The notes beneath the pieces are model-generated. The model was not told where the DNA came from, ran no database searches, and saw nothing but the letters and a program-made list of their open reading frames with translations. Shown one piece after another: positions 8,616-18,254 of a DNA stretch of 64,000 nucleotides (position 1 is the first letter of the stretch; each line of letters starts with the position of its first letter). The position numbers were made by a program, and so were the translations under genes. The stretch spans positions 1-64,000 of the forward strand of contig DASQNC010000025.1 of the NCBI GenBank assembly GCA_035645145.1, written 5' to 3'. This DNA comes from Azospirillaceae bacterium (lineage in GTDB: Bacteria > Pseudomonadota > Alphaproteobacteria > Azospirillales > Azospirillaceae).

Positions 8616-9624
8616 TCCGTCGGGTGGTTTCCACCACTGTGGAGTTGCCACGGGTCAATGTGAACTCGGCCATCCATGCGCCGGGCATCCAGCCCTCGGC
8701 CGGACGGCGGCGGCCCGCGAACAGGAACCGGACGGCCTGGTTGCGCTCGATGGCGTCCTCGGAATCCGCGAACACCGCGCCATCGGGGCGGCGGATGCGC
8801 AGGCGCGTGCGGTCGCCGGCCTGGACGCCGAACAGATCCACCCAGAACACCAGCGCGCCGGCATCCGGGGCGAGGCGCAGGTCGGCATAGGCGCCGCGCC
8901 GCGCGGCTTGTGGGTCCGCCCGGTCGAATGCGAAGCCGGCGGTGAGGACGCCGGTCGGCCGGTAGGCGAGGGACGCCAGGGTGGACGGCTCCCAGAGGCT
9001 GCGGGACGTGTCGCCGCAGACCGCCGTTTCGACGGGACCCGCCCAGGGATCGACGATCTTCCCGTTGTGGCGGACCTGCATTTCCACATGGGGGAACTCG
9101 GTGCTGCCGCTCATCCCCACGAGCCCCAGCGGGGTCCCCGCCGCCACCGGCTGGCCGGGACGGACGCGAATGCTGCCGCGCTTCAGGTGGCTGTATTGGG
9201 TTTCCCATCCGCCGCCATGGTCGATGATCACCCCGTTGCCCGCCTCGCGGCCCGGCGCCAGGCCCGCCTTGCCGGTGTCGGGCTCGCCGTCACGGACGCG
9301 ATGCACCGTCCCGGCGGCGGCGGCCACGACCGCGACACCCCGTTCCATGGCTGCGAGGTCCGGCAACCGAAAGTCTGCGCCGCGGTCGCCATCGTAACCC
9401 AGGTGTCCGCATGCCCAATCCCGCACGCCGGGTCCCGGGTCGAGGTCCACGTTGTTCTGAACGAAGCAGGTCTCGCCGATCCGGCAATCCAGCGGCAGGC
9501 GGAGGCGCGGTCCATCGCGTGTCGGGTCCGTCGGACCGGCGGCCCGGGGCGCGGCAGGGGCAAGGATCGCCAAAACCGCGGCAAGGGTGACGACGGAAGC
9601 GGTGGGGCCTGTGCGCTGGCGCAT
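8602..9624 (-). CDS. Secreted M23-like (LytM) protein with altered zinc ligands, probably non-catalytic
   Basis: A 340-residue protein with a signal peptide (cleavage near residue 29, PRAAG) and a LytM/M23 fold. The blocks VIIDHGGGWETQYSHL, RVRPGQPVAAGTPLGLVGMSG and NGKIVDPW are typical of M23 endopeptidases, which cut peptidoglycan cross-bridges. The usual first ligand motif H-x-G-x-D reads DRGAD here, and the usual H-x-H reads PHVEM, so two zinc-binding histidines appear to be Asp and Glu. An HLGYD motif slightly upstream might partly compensate. A C-terminal beta-rich region of about 120 residues is of unknown role. The start has AAGGA upstream. Confidence 0.8.
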   Translation of the reverse strand: MRQRTGPTASVVTLAAVLAILAPAAPRAAGPTDPTRDGPRLRLPLDCRIGETCFVQNNVDLDPGPGVRDWACGHLGYDGDRGADFRLPDLAAMERGVAVVAAAAGTVHRVRDGEPDTGKAGLAPGREAGNGVIIDHGGGWETQYSHLKRGSIRVRPGQPVAAGTPLGLVGMSGSTEFPHVEMQVRHNGKIVDPWAGPVETAVCGDTSRSLWEPSTLASLAYRPTGVLTAGFAFDRADPQAARRGAYADLRLAPDAGALVFWVDLFGVQAGDRTRLRIRRPDGAVFADSEDAIERNQAVRFLFAGRRRPAEGWMPGAWMAEFTLTRGNSTVVETTRRIEMR

Positions 9625-9701
9625 TTCCCGGTCCTTAAAGGTGAGCGGAACCGATGGCTTGGTGGTTGGGATCCATGCCGCCACCGTCGTGGAGAGCGTC
9701 G

Positions 9702-10538
9702 ATGAGGCGTATGGTGCGAAATCTTGTCCGTTCCTTGGCGTTCTGCCTGGCTTTGGTTCCGGTTCCGGGAATTGGTCAACAACCGCCCCGCCAAGCCGCG
9801 GACTATGCCGCCCTGGTGGAGGAGGTGCGGCAGCGGCCCGGACCCGAACGCGCGTTCGCCGCGCGCGTCGAACGGGACATCCTGCGCCTGACCAACGAGG
9901 AACGGCGGCGGCATGGCTTGTCGGACCTCGCATGGGACGACATGCTCGCCGACACCGCACGCGCGCATGCGCGGGACATGCTGCGCCGGCGCTACTTCGC
10001 CCATGGGACGCCCGAGGGGCTGAGCCCGCACGACCGGATCACCGGGGCCAACCGGAGCCTCGTCCTGGCCTCCACGGCCGAAAACCTGTACGGCGCGGAG
10101 GGACCCTGGCGGGAGGCGGTCTCCGACCTCGCCGTCGAGGCGGTCCAGGGATGGATGGACAGCCCCGGCCACCGGGCGAACATCCTCAAGCCGGATCTCA
10201 GCCATCTCGGCGTCGGGATGGCGCTGGACGGTGATCGGGTGAACATCGCGCAGAACTTCGCGGACGTCGCCGGCCGACTGGCCGTTCCGGTGCCGGTGCG
10301 GGTGCGCCGGGGCGAACGGATCCGGATCGTCCCCGGGGACATGCGCGAGGCGGCGGGAAGCCGGCCGGTCGGCTTCTCGTTCGTGCGGGACGCTCCGGAT
10401 GCGGCGCTTGCACGGCCGAGCCCTTTCGGCACCGTCCCCGTCGAGGTCGGTCCGGGTGCCTTCCGGATCGCCATCTATGTCCCCGACGGTCGGCGCCGTT
10501 TCAAGGTGTTGGCCGGCCCCTACCTTCTCGTCCAATGA
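9702..10538 (+). CDS. Secreted CAP-domain protein
   Basis: A 278-residue protein with an N-terminal signal peptide and a CAP/SCP domain (cysteine-rich secretory protein, antigen 5, PR-1 type) at about residues 50-185. Family signatures are TNEERRRHGLSDLAWD, HARDMLRRRYFAHGTPEG, STAENLY and GWMDSPGHRANIL. The last 90 residues form a separate beta-rich tail. CAP proteins in bacteria are exported and their biochemical role is mostly unknown. The start at 9702 has GGAGAG upstream. It diverges from the M23-like gene, with 77 bases between the starts. Confidence 0.85.
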   Translation: MRRMVRNLVRSLAFCLALVPVPGIGQQPPRQAADYAALVEEVRQRPGPERAFAARVERDILRLTNEERRRHGLSDLAWDDMLADTARAHARDMLRRRYFAHGTPEGLSPHDRITGANRSLVLASTAENLYGAEGPWREAVSDLAVEAVQGWMDSPGHRANILKPDLSHLGVGMALDGDRVNIAQNFADVAGRLAVPVPVRVRRGERIRIVPGDMREAAGSRPVGFSFVRDAPDAALARPSPFGTVPVEVGPGAFRIAIYVPDGRRRFKVLAGPYLLVQ

Positions 10539-10635
10539 CCGGATGTCCGGCCGGGCTCGCTTTCGCCGGAGCAGGGTCTATATTCGGCGCATAAATTCGA
10601 GCGTCATGTCCCGGGCGCCATCCACGGAGGAAGCC

Positions 10636-12126
10636 ATGCAGCTCAACGTCGCCGGCGTCATCGCAAAGCTGGGTCTGAAGGATCCGGACCTGCTGCGGCA
10701 CCAGGCCTTCGTCGACGGCCGCTGGGTCGATGCCGACAACGGCCGGGTCATGCCGATTTCGAATCCGGCGAACGGGGATGCCCTCGGCACCGTGCCCGAG
10801 ATGGGGGTCGCGGAAACCCGGCGTGCGATCGAGGCGGCCCAGGCGGCGTGGCCGGCTTGGCGGGCGAAGACGGCCAAGGAGCGCGGGGCCATCCTGCGCA
10901 AATGGTACGATCTGATGATGGCCAACGCCGAGGACCTGGCCCGCATCATGACGGCCGAGCAGGGCAAGCCGCTGGCCGAAGCGCGGGGCGAGGTCGCCTA
11001 CGCCGCCGCGTTCATCGATTGGTTCGCCGAAGAGGGCAAGCGGCTGTACGGCGACACCATTCCCTCGCCCTGGGCCGACAAGCGGCTGGTGGTGGTGAAG
11101 CAGCCCGTGGGCGTGTGCGCCGCCATCACCCCCTGGAATTTCCCGCTCGCCATGATCACCCGCAAGGCCGGCCCGGCGCTGGCGGCGGGGTGCCCGATGG
11201 TGATCAAGCCGGCCCCCAGCACGCCTTTCTCGGCACTCGCCCTTTGCGTGCTGGCCGAACGGGCGGGTGTGCCGGCGGGCATCCTGTCGGTGGTCACCGG
11301 CGACGCCGAGGCCATCGGCGGCGAGATGACCGCCAATCCCATCGTGCGCAAGCTGACCTTCACCGGCTCGACGCGCGTGGGCAAACTGCTGATGGCCCAG
11401 TCGGCCGGGACCATGAAGAAGGTGTCCTTCGAACTGGGTGGCAACGCGCCGTTCATCGTGTTCGACGATGCCGACCTGGATGCGGCCGTGGCGAACGCGA
11501 TGGTCTCCAAGTACCGCAACGCCGGCCAGACCTGCGTGTGCGCGAACCGCATCTATGTGCAGGACGGCATCTACGACCGCTTCGCCGAGGCGTTCGCCGC
11601 GGCGGCCGCGAAGCTGCAGGTGGGCGACGGTTTCGCCGACAGGACCCAGGTCGGTCCCCTCATCACCGACGCCGCCGTCGCCAAGGTGGAGGACCATCTG
11701 GCGGACGCCGTTTCCAAGGGCGCCCGTGTGATGACCGGCGGCAAGCGGCATGCGCTGGGCGGGCGGTTCTTCGAGCCGACCGTCCTCTATGGTGTGACCC
11801 CCGCCATGAAGGTCGCCCGCGAGGAGACGTTCGGTCCGTTGGCCCCGCTGTTCCGCTTCAAGGACGAGGCGGACGTGATCCGCATGGCCAACGACACCGA
11901 GTACGGGCTGGCCGCCTACTTCTTCACCCGCGACATCGCCCGCGCCTGGCGCGTGGCCGAAGCGCTGGAGTACGGCATGGTCGGCATCAACGACGGCCTG
12001 ATGTCGACCGAGGTGGCGCCGTTCGGCGGGATCAAGGAAAGCGGTCTCGGCCGCGAAGGCTCCAAGTACGGGATCGACGAGTATGTCGAGATCAAGTATC
12101 TGGCCTTCGGCGGCGTGAGGGGCTGA
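10636..12126 (+). CDS. gabD: NAD(P)-dependent succinate-semialdehyde dehydrogenase
   Basis: A 496-residue aldehyde dehydrogenase closest to the GabD group, which oxidises succinate semialdehyde to succinate. The catalytic glutamate lies in SFELGGNAPFIVFDDAD (Glu266) and the nucleophilic cysteine in NAGQTCVCANR (Cys300). The cofactor region TPWNFPLAMITRKAGPALAAGC and the ending GIKESGLGREGSKYGIDEY are typical of the family. A GGAGG at 10626-10630 precedes the ATG. Other semialdehydes, such as glutarate semialdehyde, are possible substrates, and it could serve the transporter/aminotransferase island upstream. Confidence 0.85.
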   Translation: MQLNVAGVIAKLGLKDPDLLRHQAFVDGRWVDADNGRVMPISNPANGDALGTVPEMGVAETRRAIEAAQAAWPAWRAKTAKERGAILRKWYDLMMANAEDLARIMTAEQGKPLAEARGEVAYAAAFIDWFAEEGKRLYGDTIPSPWADKRLVVVKQPVGVCAAITPWNFPLAMITRKAGPALAAGCPMVIKPAPSTPFSALALCVLAERAGVPAGILSVVTGDAEAIGGEMTANPIVRKLTFTGSTRVGKLLMAQSAGTMKKVSFELGGNAPFIVFDDADLDAAVANAMVSKYRNAGQTCVCANRIYVQDGIYDRFAEAFAAAAAKLQVGDGFADRTQVGPLITDAAVAKVEDHLADAVSKGARVMTGGKRHALGGRFFEPTVLYGVTPAMKVAREETFGPLAPLFRFKDEADVIRMANDTEYGLAAYFFTRDIARAWRVAEALEYGMVGINDGLMSTEVAPFGGIKESGLGREGSKYGIDEYVEIKYLAFGGVRG

Positions 12127-12140
12127 AGGCGACCCGATCC

Positions 12141-12166
12141 GGCCGGCGGCGGTCAACCCGCCGGCC
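12141..12166. other. Intergenic hairpin between gabD and gor
   Basis: GGCCGGCGG (12141-12149) pairs with CCGCCGGCC (12158-12166) around an 8-base loop, in the 76-base gap. There is no T run, so termination is uncertain. Confidence 0.4.
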
Positions 12167-12202
12167 CTCCCGTCCGAACTCAATCAACATCGGAGGCGCC
12201 CG

Positions 12203-13582
12203 GTGGCCGTCACCTACGACTACGATCTCTTCACCATCGGTGCCGGTTCCGGCGGGGTCGCGGCGTCGCGCCGGGCCGCCTCGTACGGGGCCAAGGTGGC
12301 CATCTGCGAAGGCAGCCGGGTGGGCGGGACCTGCGTCATCCGTGGTTGCGTGCCCAAGAAGCTCCTGATGTACGGGGCGCAGTTCCGCGACGCCTTCGAG
12401 GACAGCGTGAACTACGGTTGGGCGGGGAGCATGCCGTCGTTCGACTGGACGTGCCTGCTGACCAACAAGAACCGTGAGATCGACCGGCTGAACGGCATCT
12501 ACATCAACATGCTGGCGAATGCCGGCGTGGAGTTGTTGAACGGCTATGGCCGTTTGATCGATCGCCACACGGTGGAGGTGGACGGCCGCCGCTTCACCGC
12601 CCGGACCATCCTGATCGCCACCGGCGGTCGCCCGACCCTGCCGCCGTTCCCCGGGGCGGAGCATTGCATCACGTCGGACGAGCTGCTGGAGATCGAGACG
12701 CTGCCGAGGGAGATGGTCGTCATCGGCGGCGGGTACATCGCCGTCGAGTTCGCGTCCATCTTCAATGCCCTGGGTGTGAAGATCACCATGCTGGTCCGCG
12801 GCGAGGACCTTCTGACCGGCTTCGACGACGATGTGCGGGTCCATCTGTCCAAGGAATTGCGCAAGCGGGGCATCGAGATCCACACCCGTACGCAGGTCGC
12901 CGGCATCGAGGCCGGGGCCGGCGGTTTCACCGTCCGCACCCACATCGGGCAGGAATTTTCCTGCGGGCAGGTTCTCGCCGCCACCGGCCGCGCGCCCAAT
13001 ACGAAGGGATTGGGGCTGGAGGCGGTTGGCGTCGAGATGGACGCCGAGGGGGGTATCGTTGTCAACGACCGCTACCAGACATCGGTGTCCAACATCTACG
13101 CGATCGGCGATGTGACGAACCAGGTGGCGTTGACGCCCATCGCGATCGCCGAGGGCCGCGCCTTGGCGGAGACCCTGTTCAACGCCAATCGGGTCGAGAT
13201 CAGCTACGCCAACATCCCGACCGCCGTGTTCACCACGCCGCCGGTCGGGGCGGTCGGCTGCACCGAGGCCCAGGCCCGCGCACGGTTCGGCGAGGTCGAC
13301 ATCTACAAGGCCGAATTCCGGCCGATGAAGCACACGATATCGGGCCGGGACGAGCGCATCCTGATGAAGCTGGTCGTGGACAAGGCCAGCGATCGCGTCG
13401 TCGGCTGCCACATGGTCGGCGCCGATGCCCCGGAAATCATCCAGGCCATCGCGATCGCCGTGAACATGGGGGCGACCAAGGCCCAGTTCGACCGCACGAT
13501 CGCGCTCCATCCCACCTCCGCCGAGGAATTCGTCCTGATGCGCGAGCCGGTGAAGCGGCCGACGCCACAGGCCGCGGGCTAG
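12203..13582 (+). CDS. gor: Glutathione-disulfide reductase
   Basis: A 459-residue flavoprotein that reduces oxidised glutathione with NADPH in the cytoplasm. The FAD-binding GAGSGGVAASRRAA block is at the N-terminus, the redox-active pair is GTCVIRGCVPKK (Cys44/Cys49), the second dinucleotide-binding fold is VIGGGYIAVEFASI, and the interface histidine motif ALHPTSAEEF is near the C-terminus. Length and motifs fit glutathione reductase rather than dihydrolipoamide dehydrogenase (GTCLNxGCIPSK). It starts with GTG, preceded by CGGAGG at 12191-12196. The stop codon merges with a dispersed hairpin repeat. Confidence 0.93.
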   Translation: MAVTYDYDLFTIGAGSGGVAASRRAASYGAKVAICEGSRVGGTCVIRGCVPKKLLMYGAQFRDAFEDSVNYGWAGSMPSFDWTCLLTNKNREIDRLNGIYINMLANAGVELLNGYGRLIDRHTVEVDGRRFTARTILIATGGRPTLPPFPGAEHCITSDELLEIETLPREMVVIGGGYIAVEFASIFNALGVKITMLVRGEDLLTGFDDDVRVHLSKELRKRGIEIHTRTQVAGIEAGAGGFTVRTHIGQEFSCGQVLAATGRAPNTKGLGLEAVGVEMDAEGGIVVNDRYQTSVSNIYAIGDVTNQVALTPIAIAEGRALAETLFNANRVEISYANIPTAVFTTPPVGAVGCTEAQARARFGEVDIYKAEFRPMKHTISGRDERILMKLVVDKASDRVVGCHMVGADAPEIIQAIAIAVNMGATKAQFDRTIALHPTSAEEFVLMREPVKRPTPQAAG

Positions 13583-13640
13583 AGCAAATTGGCAGATAGA
13601 GCACGACCGCTTGATCCATGGGATGGAGCCGTGCTCTAGG
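13581..13640 (+). repeat. Dispersed hairpin repeat, copy A
   Basis: The segment begins with AGAGCAAATTGGCAGATAG and folds into a long hairpin: TAGAGCACG (13597-13605) pairs with CGTGCTCTA (13630-13638), and the inner part contains GATCCATGGGAT, itself nearly palindromic. The same order of blocks (GAGCAAATT, GCAGATAGRGC, GATCCATGGGA, GYGCYCTAGG) recurs on the other strand at 43491-43590. The arms differ between copies but keep pairing, which points to selection on the fold. Confidence 0.75.
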
Positions 13641-13762
13641 ATCCGCCCGGAAACGGGTGGCAAAAACCCGGTCGCGGGCGTATAGCCGTATACCCTTTGT
13701 CCCCGCGGCTTCGGCGATCTGGCCGAGCCGTGGCGGAGTGCGTGATCGGAGGAGACCCGGTG

Positions 13763-15148
13763 ATGGCGGAACGGTGGACCCCGGACAGCTGGCGTTCGAA
13801 GCCTGTTCGGCAGGTGCCGTCCTATGACGACGCGGCCAAGTTGGAGGCCGTCGAGGCGCGTCTGCGGAACTACCCGCCGCTGGTGTTCGCGGGCGAAGCG
13901 CGCCGTCTGAAGGCGGCGCTCGGCCGTGTCGCCGAGGGGCAGGGCTTCCTGCTGCAGGGCGGGGACTGCGCCGAGAGCTTTGCCGAGTTCCATCCGAACA
14001 ACATCCGCGACACGTTCCGCGTGCTGCTGCAGATGGCCGTTGTGCTGACGTTCGGCGCCGGCACCCCCGTGGTCAAGGTCGGGCGGATGGCGGGCCAGTT
14101 CGCCAAGCCCCGCTCGGCGGACACGGAAACCGTTGGCGACGCCACGCTGCCGACCTACCGCGGCGACATCATCAACGGCTTCGAATTCACGCCGGAGGCG
14201 CGCAAGCCCGATCCGGAACGGATGGAGCGGGCGTACAACCAGTCGGCGGCCACCCTCAACCTGCTGCGGGCCTTCGCGCAGGGCGGCTACGCCGACCTCC
14301 ACCAGGTGCACAAGTGGACGCTGGGCTTCGTCGAGCGTTCGCCCCAGGGGGCGCGCTACGAGGATCTTGCACAGCGGTTGGACGAGACGCTGGCCTTCAT
14401 GGCCGCGTGCGGCATCACCGCGGAAACCACGCCGCAGATCCGCGAGACCGAATTCTTCACCAGCCACGAGGCGCTGCTGCTGCCCTACGAGCAGGCGCTG
14501 ACCCGCGTCGACAGCACCTCGGGCGACTGGTACGACGTGTCGGGCCACATGCTGTGGATCGGGGACCGCACGCGCCAGCCCGACGGCGCGCATGTGGAGT
14601 TCCTGCGCGGGGTGAAGAACCCGCTGGGCCTCAAGGTTGGACCGACCACCGATCCGGACGAGCTGATCCGGCTGATCGACATCCTCAATCCCGCCAACGA
14701 GCCGGGCCGCCTGACGCTGATCGCACGCATGGGCGCCGACCAAGCGGCCGAAAAGCTTCCGCCGCTGGTCCGGCGGGTGAAGCGCGAGGGCCGCATGGTG
14801 GTCTGGAGCTGCGACCCGATGCACGGCAATACGGTGAAGTCGTCGTCGGGTTACAAGACCCGGCCGTTCGAGCGGGTGGTGCGCGAGGTCGAGCGTTTCT
14901 TCGCCGTCCATCAGGCCGAAGGGACCCATGCCGGCGGCGTGCACCTGGAACTGACGGGCCAGGACGTCACCGAGTGCACGGGCGGCGCCCACGCGATCAC
15001 GGACAGCACCTTGTCCGAGCGCTATCATACCCATTGCGATCCGCGGCTGAACGCAAACCAGGCGCTGGAACTGGCCTTCCTGGTGGCGGAGAACCTGAAA
15101 CGCGAACGGGCGGGCTTGGCGGCCCAGCACCGCGGCGCGGCGGAGTGA
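13763..15148 (+). CDS. Class II 3-deoxy-7-phosphoheptulonate (DAHP) synthase
   Basis: A 461-residue type II DAHP synthase, the first enzyme of the shikimate pathway, which condenses phosphoenolpyruvate and erythrose 4-phosphate. Family blocks are [10 protein letters not shown] at the N-terminus, [30 protein letters not shown], the metal-site regions MHGNT and [18 protein letters not shown], and the ending [18 protein letters not shown]. The chosen ATG has GGAGGAGA directly upstream; a longer start would add 22 unlikely residues. It sits two steps before a nicotinate phosphoribosyltransferase with a 10-base gap, so the two may be co-transcribed although the pathways differ. Confidence 0.95.
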   Translation: MAERWTPDSWRSKPVRQVPSYDDAAKLEAVEARLRNYPPLVFAGEARRLKAALGRVAEGQGFLLQGGDCAESFAEFHPNNIRDTFRVLLQMAVVLTFGAGTPVVKVGRMAGQFAKPRSADTETVGDATLPTYRGDIINGFEFTPEARKPDPERMERAYNQSAATLNLLRAFAQGGYADLHQVHKWTLGFVERSPQGARYEDLAQRLDETLAFMAACGITAETTPQIRETEFFTSHEALLLPYEQALTRVDSTSGDWYDVSGHMLWIGDRTRQPDGAHVEFLRGVKNPLGLKVGPTTDPDELIRLIDILNPANEPGRLTLIARMGADQAAEKLPPLVRRVKREGRMVVWSCDPMHGNTVKSSSGYKTRPFERVVREVERFFAVHQAEGTHAGGVHLELTGQDVTECTGGAHAITDSTLSERYHTHCDPRLNANQALELAFLVAENLKRERAGLAAQHRGAAE

Positions 15149-15158
15149 GGTGGGGCCC

Positions 15159-16313
15159 ATGGGCAAGGCGCCGCCGAAATCACCGCTGATGGGGCTGACG
15201 TCGGACGCCGACATCGCGGCGTGGACGGACACCTATTTCCGGCGGACCAAGGCGACCGTCGCACGTTTCGGCGATGCCCGGGTGACCTATGCGGTGTTCA
15301 TGCGCCGCCCGGTGGTCTGCGCCCCGCGTCTGGCTGTGGAGTGGTTGCAGGCCGTGGCCAAGGCCCGCGGCACAACGTTCGATATCGAGGTCGTCCACCC
15401 GGAAGGCAGCTGGGTCGGGGCGGGCGAACCCATGCTCTATGTCACCGGGTCCTTCGTGCACCTGGTCGAACTGGAGACGATGCTGCTGATGCGCCTCGGC
15501 CCGGCCTGCGTTGCCGCGTCGAACGCGTTCCAGATGTGCGCGGACCTGCCCCGCGTGGCGTTCCTGGCAATGGATGCCCGCCATTGCGCGGGAACCGAAA
15601 TGGCCGAGATCATGGCCTATGCGGCCAGCGTCGGATCGGCGCGGGCGAAGCGCAAGGTGGGGGCGGTTGGCTTCGTCGGCAACGCGACCGACGCGACCGC
15701 CCATTATTTCGGGCAGGAGCGGGGGCAGGGCACGATGCCCCACGCCTTGATCGGTTACGCCGGCAGCACGGTGCGCGCCGCCGAGATGTTCCACGAGGCG
15801 TTTCCGGACCTGCCGCTGCTGACCGTATTGGTCGATTACTTCGGGCAGGAGGTGACCGACGGCCTCGCCGTCTGCCGCCGTTTCCCCGACCTGGCGAAGG
15901 CCGGCCGGCTCGCCATCCGCCTGGACACGCCCGGCGGCCGGTTCGTCGAGGGGCTGGACCCGCCGCGCTCCTATGCCGTGCTCGAACGCCACGCGCCGGC
16001 GTCGATCCGTGGCTACCGGGACGACAAGCAGTTGCAGTACCTGATCGGCCCGGGCGTGTCGGCGGCGGCCGTCTGGCATGTGCGCGACCAGTTGAATGCG
16101 GCCGGCTTCAACGAGGTGAAGATCGTCGCGTCGAGCGGCTTCAGTCCCGCCAAGTGCAAGCTGATGGCCGAAGCCCAGGCGCCGGTCGACATCATCGGCA
16201 CCGGCAGCTATCTGCCCGAACGCTGGAGCGAGACCTACGCCACCGCGGACATCATCGAGTACGACGGTGTCCCCCGGGTCAAGGTCGGCCGCGAATTCCT
16301 GTTCCGGAAGTAG
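15159..16313 (+). CDS. Nicotinate phosphoribosyltransferase-like protein
   Basis: A 384-residue protein of the nicotinate phosphoribosyltransferase family, which makes nicotinate mononucleotide for NAD salvage. Recognisable parts are DTYFRRTKATVARFG near the N-terminus, the FDARH-like MDARHCAGTEMAE block, GNATDATAHYFGQERGQGTMPHALIGYAG, and the substrate/phosphate region VKIVASSGFSP. It is shorter than the E. coli PncB type and fits the more compact subgroup. ATG at 15159 is preferred over a GTG nine bases upstream. The gene for NAD synthetase follows, 91 bases on, which supports a role in NAD synthesis. Confidence 0.85.
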   Translation: MGKAPPKSPLMGLTSDADIAAWTDTYFRRTKATVARFGDARVTYAVFMRRPVVCAPRLAVEWLQAVAKARGTTFDIEVVHPEGSWVGAGEPMLYVTGSFVHLVELETMLLMRLGPACVAASNAFQMCADLPRVAFLAMDARHCAGTEMAEIMAYAASVGSARAKRKVGAVGFVGNATDATAHYFGQERGQGTMPHALIGYAGSTVRAAEMFHEAFPDLPLLTVLVDYFGQEVTDGLAVCRRFPDLAKAGRLAIRLDTPGGRFVEGLDPPRSYAVLERHAPASIRGYRDDKQLQYLIGPGVSAAAVWHVRDQLNAAGFNEVKIVASSGFSPAKCKLMAEAQAPVDIIGTGSYLPERWSETYATADIIEYDGVPRVKVGREFLFRK

Positions 16314-16404
16314 GGCCTCGCCCGAGGACGAGGGTTCGTCTTTCCGGCCGGCGTTCCGGTTGGTAACGTGCGGTCCGCCGACCGAACGCGACCACCCGAG
16401 AGCC

Positions 16405-18099
16405 ATGCCCAACGACCTCCCGGCCGACCGACTGACCATCGCGCTTGCCCAGATCAACCCCACCGTGGGCGATGTGGCCGGCAACCTGGACCGGATCCGC
16501 AAGGCCCGTGCCGAGGCCGGGGTGGGGGGCGCCGATCTGGTGGTCTGCCCGGAACTGGTCGTCAGCGGTTACCCGCCCGAGGACCTGGTGCTGAAACCGG
16601 CCTTTCTGGAGGCGGTGGAGGCCGGGGTCGCGGCCCTGGCCGCGGAGACGGCGGGTGGCGGACCGGCCGTGATCGTGGGCGCCCCTTGGCGGAACAACGG
16701 CCGACTCTGCAACGCCGCCCTTCTGCTGGACGGTGGCCGCGTCGCCGCCCTGCGGTTCAAGCACGATCTGCCGAACTACGGCGTCTTCGACGAAAAGCGC
16801 GTGTTCGCTGCGGCTTCGCCGGCCGGTCCGGTGGTGTTCCGGGGTGTGCGCCTGGGTCTCATGATCTGCGAGGACATGTGGGCGCCGGACGTCTCGGAGA
16901 CGTTGGAGGAGAGCGGCGCGGAGATCCTGGTGGTCGCGAACGCCAGCCCGTTCGAAACCGGAAAGGTGGATCTGCGGCTCCAGCACGCGGTTGCCCGGGT
17001 CACCGAGACCGGGTTGCCGCTCATTTACGTGAACCAGATCGGCGGCCAGGACGAGCTGGTGTTCGATGGGGGCTCCTTCGTTCTGGCGGGCGACCGCTCG
17101 TTGATGGCGCGTGCCCCCGATTGGAGGGAAACCGTCCTCCTGACCCGATGGCGTCGGGTTGCCGACCCGCAGCGGCGCGACGGCCGCTGGGTCTGTGAGA
17201 CGGGCGACTTGCACGCACCGAGCGAGGAGGTGGCCGCGGTCTACCAGGCCCTGGTGCTCGGCTTGCGCGACTATGTGGGCAAGAACCGGTTTCCCGGCGT
17301 GATCCTCGGCCTGTCGGGCGGTGTGGACAGTGCGCTCGCCGCCGCGCTCGCGGTCGATGCGCTGGGCCCGGACCGCGTGCACACGGTCATGATGCCGTCG
17401 CCCTACACCAGCCGCGAAAGCCTCGAGGATGCCGCGGAAACCGCGCGCCTGCTCGGCTGCCGGTTGGATACCATTGGTATCGAGCCGGCCATGCGGGCGT
17501 TCGCCGACATGCTGGCACCGTCCTTCGCCGGTCGGGATCCCGACATCACCGAGGAGAACCTGCAGTCGCGCGCGCGCGGTGTTGCCCTGATGGCACTGTC
17601 CAACAAGTTCGGCGGCATGGTGCTGTCCACGGGCAACAAGTCGGAGATGAGCTGCGGCTACGCGACCCTGTACGGCGACATGTGCGGCGGTTTCGCGATC
17701 CTGAAGGACGTCTACAAGACGATGGTCTATGCGCTGTGCCACTGGCGCAATGGGACGCGGCCAGCGGGCGCGCTCGGGCCGTCCGGCCGAGTCCTGCCCG
17801 AACGTGTGCTCACCAAGGCGCCCACGGCCGAGTTGAAGCCGAACCAGACCGATCAGGATACGCTTCCCCCCTACGACCAGTTGGACGATATCCTGCACGG
17901 CCTGATCGAACGGGATCTGTCCCTGGACGAAATCGCCGGTCGCGGCCATTCCCCCGATGTGGTGGCACGTGTCTGGCGCATGTTGGATCGGGCCGAATAC
18001 AAGCGCCGGCAGGCTCCGCCGGGTGTGAAGATCACCCGTAGAAGCTTCGGGCGGGAGCGCAGGTATCCCATCACCAACGCATTCGCCCCCTATCTGTAG
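16405..18099 (+). CDS. nadE: Glutamine-dependent NAD(+) synthetase
   Basis: A 564-residue two-domain enzyme. The N-terminal nitrilase-type glutaminase domain (residues 1-260) has its Glu in VCPELVVSGYPPEDL, its Lys in RFKHDLPNYGVFDEKR and its Cys in GLMICEDMW. The C-terminal synthetase domain has the ATP-binding P-loop LGLSGGVDSALAAALAVDALG and the STGNKSEMSCGY block. It converts deamido-NAD to NAD using glutamine nitrogen. Together with the upstream phosphoribosyltransferase it forms an NAD salvage pair. The whole length fits bacterial two-domain NadE. Confidence 0.96.
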   Translation: MPNDLPADRLTIALAQINPTVGDVAGNLDRIRKARAEAGVGGADLVVCPELVVSGYPPEDLVLKPAFLEAVEAGVAALAAETAGGGPAVIVGAPWRNNGRLCNAALLLDGGRVAALRFKHDLPNYGVFDEKRVFAAASPAGPVVFRGVRLGLMICEDMWAPDVSETLEESGAEILVVANASPFETGKVDLRLQHAVARVTETGLPLIYVNQIGGQDELVFDGGSFVLAGDRSLMARAPDWRETVLLTRWRRVADPQRRDGRWVCETGDLHAPSEEVAAVYQALVLGLRDYVGKNRFPGVILGLSGGVDSALAAALAVDALGPDRVHTVMMPSPYTSRESLEDAAETARLLGCRLDTIGIEPAMRAFADMLAPSFAGRDPDITEENLQSRARGVALMALSNKFGGMVLSTGNKSEMSCGYATLYGDMCGGFAILKDVYKTMVYALCHWRNGTRPAGALGPSGRVLPERVLTKAPTAELKPNQTDQDTLPPYDQLDDILHGLIERDLSLDEIAGRGHSPDVVARVWRMLDRAEYKRRQAPPGVKITRRSFGRERRYPITNAFAPYL

Positions 18100-18254
18100 G
18101 TTCAGCCCGTTTACCGTACGATTGACTTCGAACGGAATTCTGGGACATTTGATATGCCCCGTTTGGGGTAGGGTGGAGGCGAGCCGCGCACCCCTTTCGG
18201 TAGGCGGTATGGACGAACCCGACTCCTGGTCACGCAGATAAGGTCCCCACGGGC

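Noticed and set aside
5754-8651. 965-residue open frame on the minus strand
   Set aside because: It is antisense to the TRAP permease, composed mostly of charged and His/Gln-rich stretches, and not a protein.
12092-15232. 1046-residue open frame on the minus strand
   Set aside because: It runs opposite three well-identified genes (gabD end, gor, DAHP synthase) and has no recognisable domain.
18122-18150. TTGACT as a promoter for the hypothetical gene at 18255
   Set aside because: No acceptable -10 hexamer lies at 16-18 bases; the first AT-rich hexamer is 20 or more bases away.
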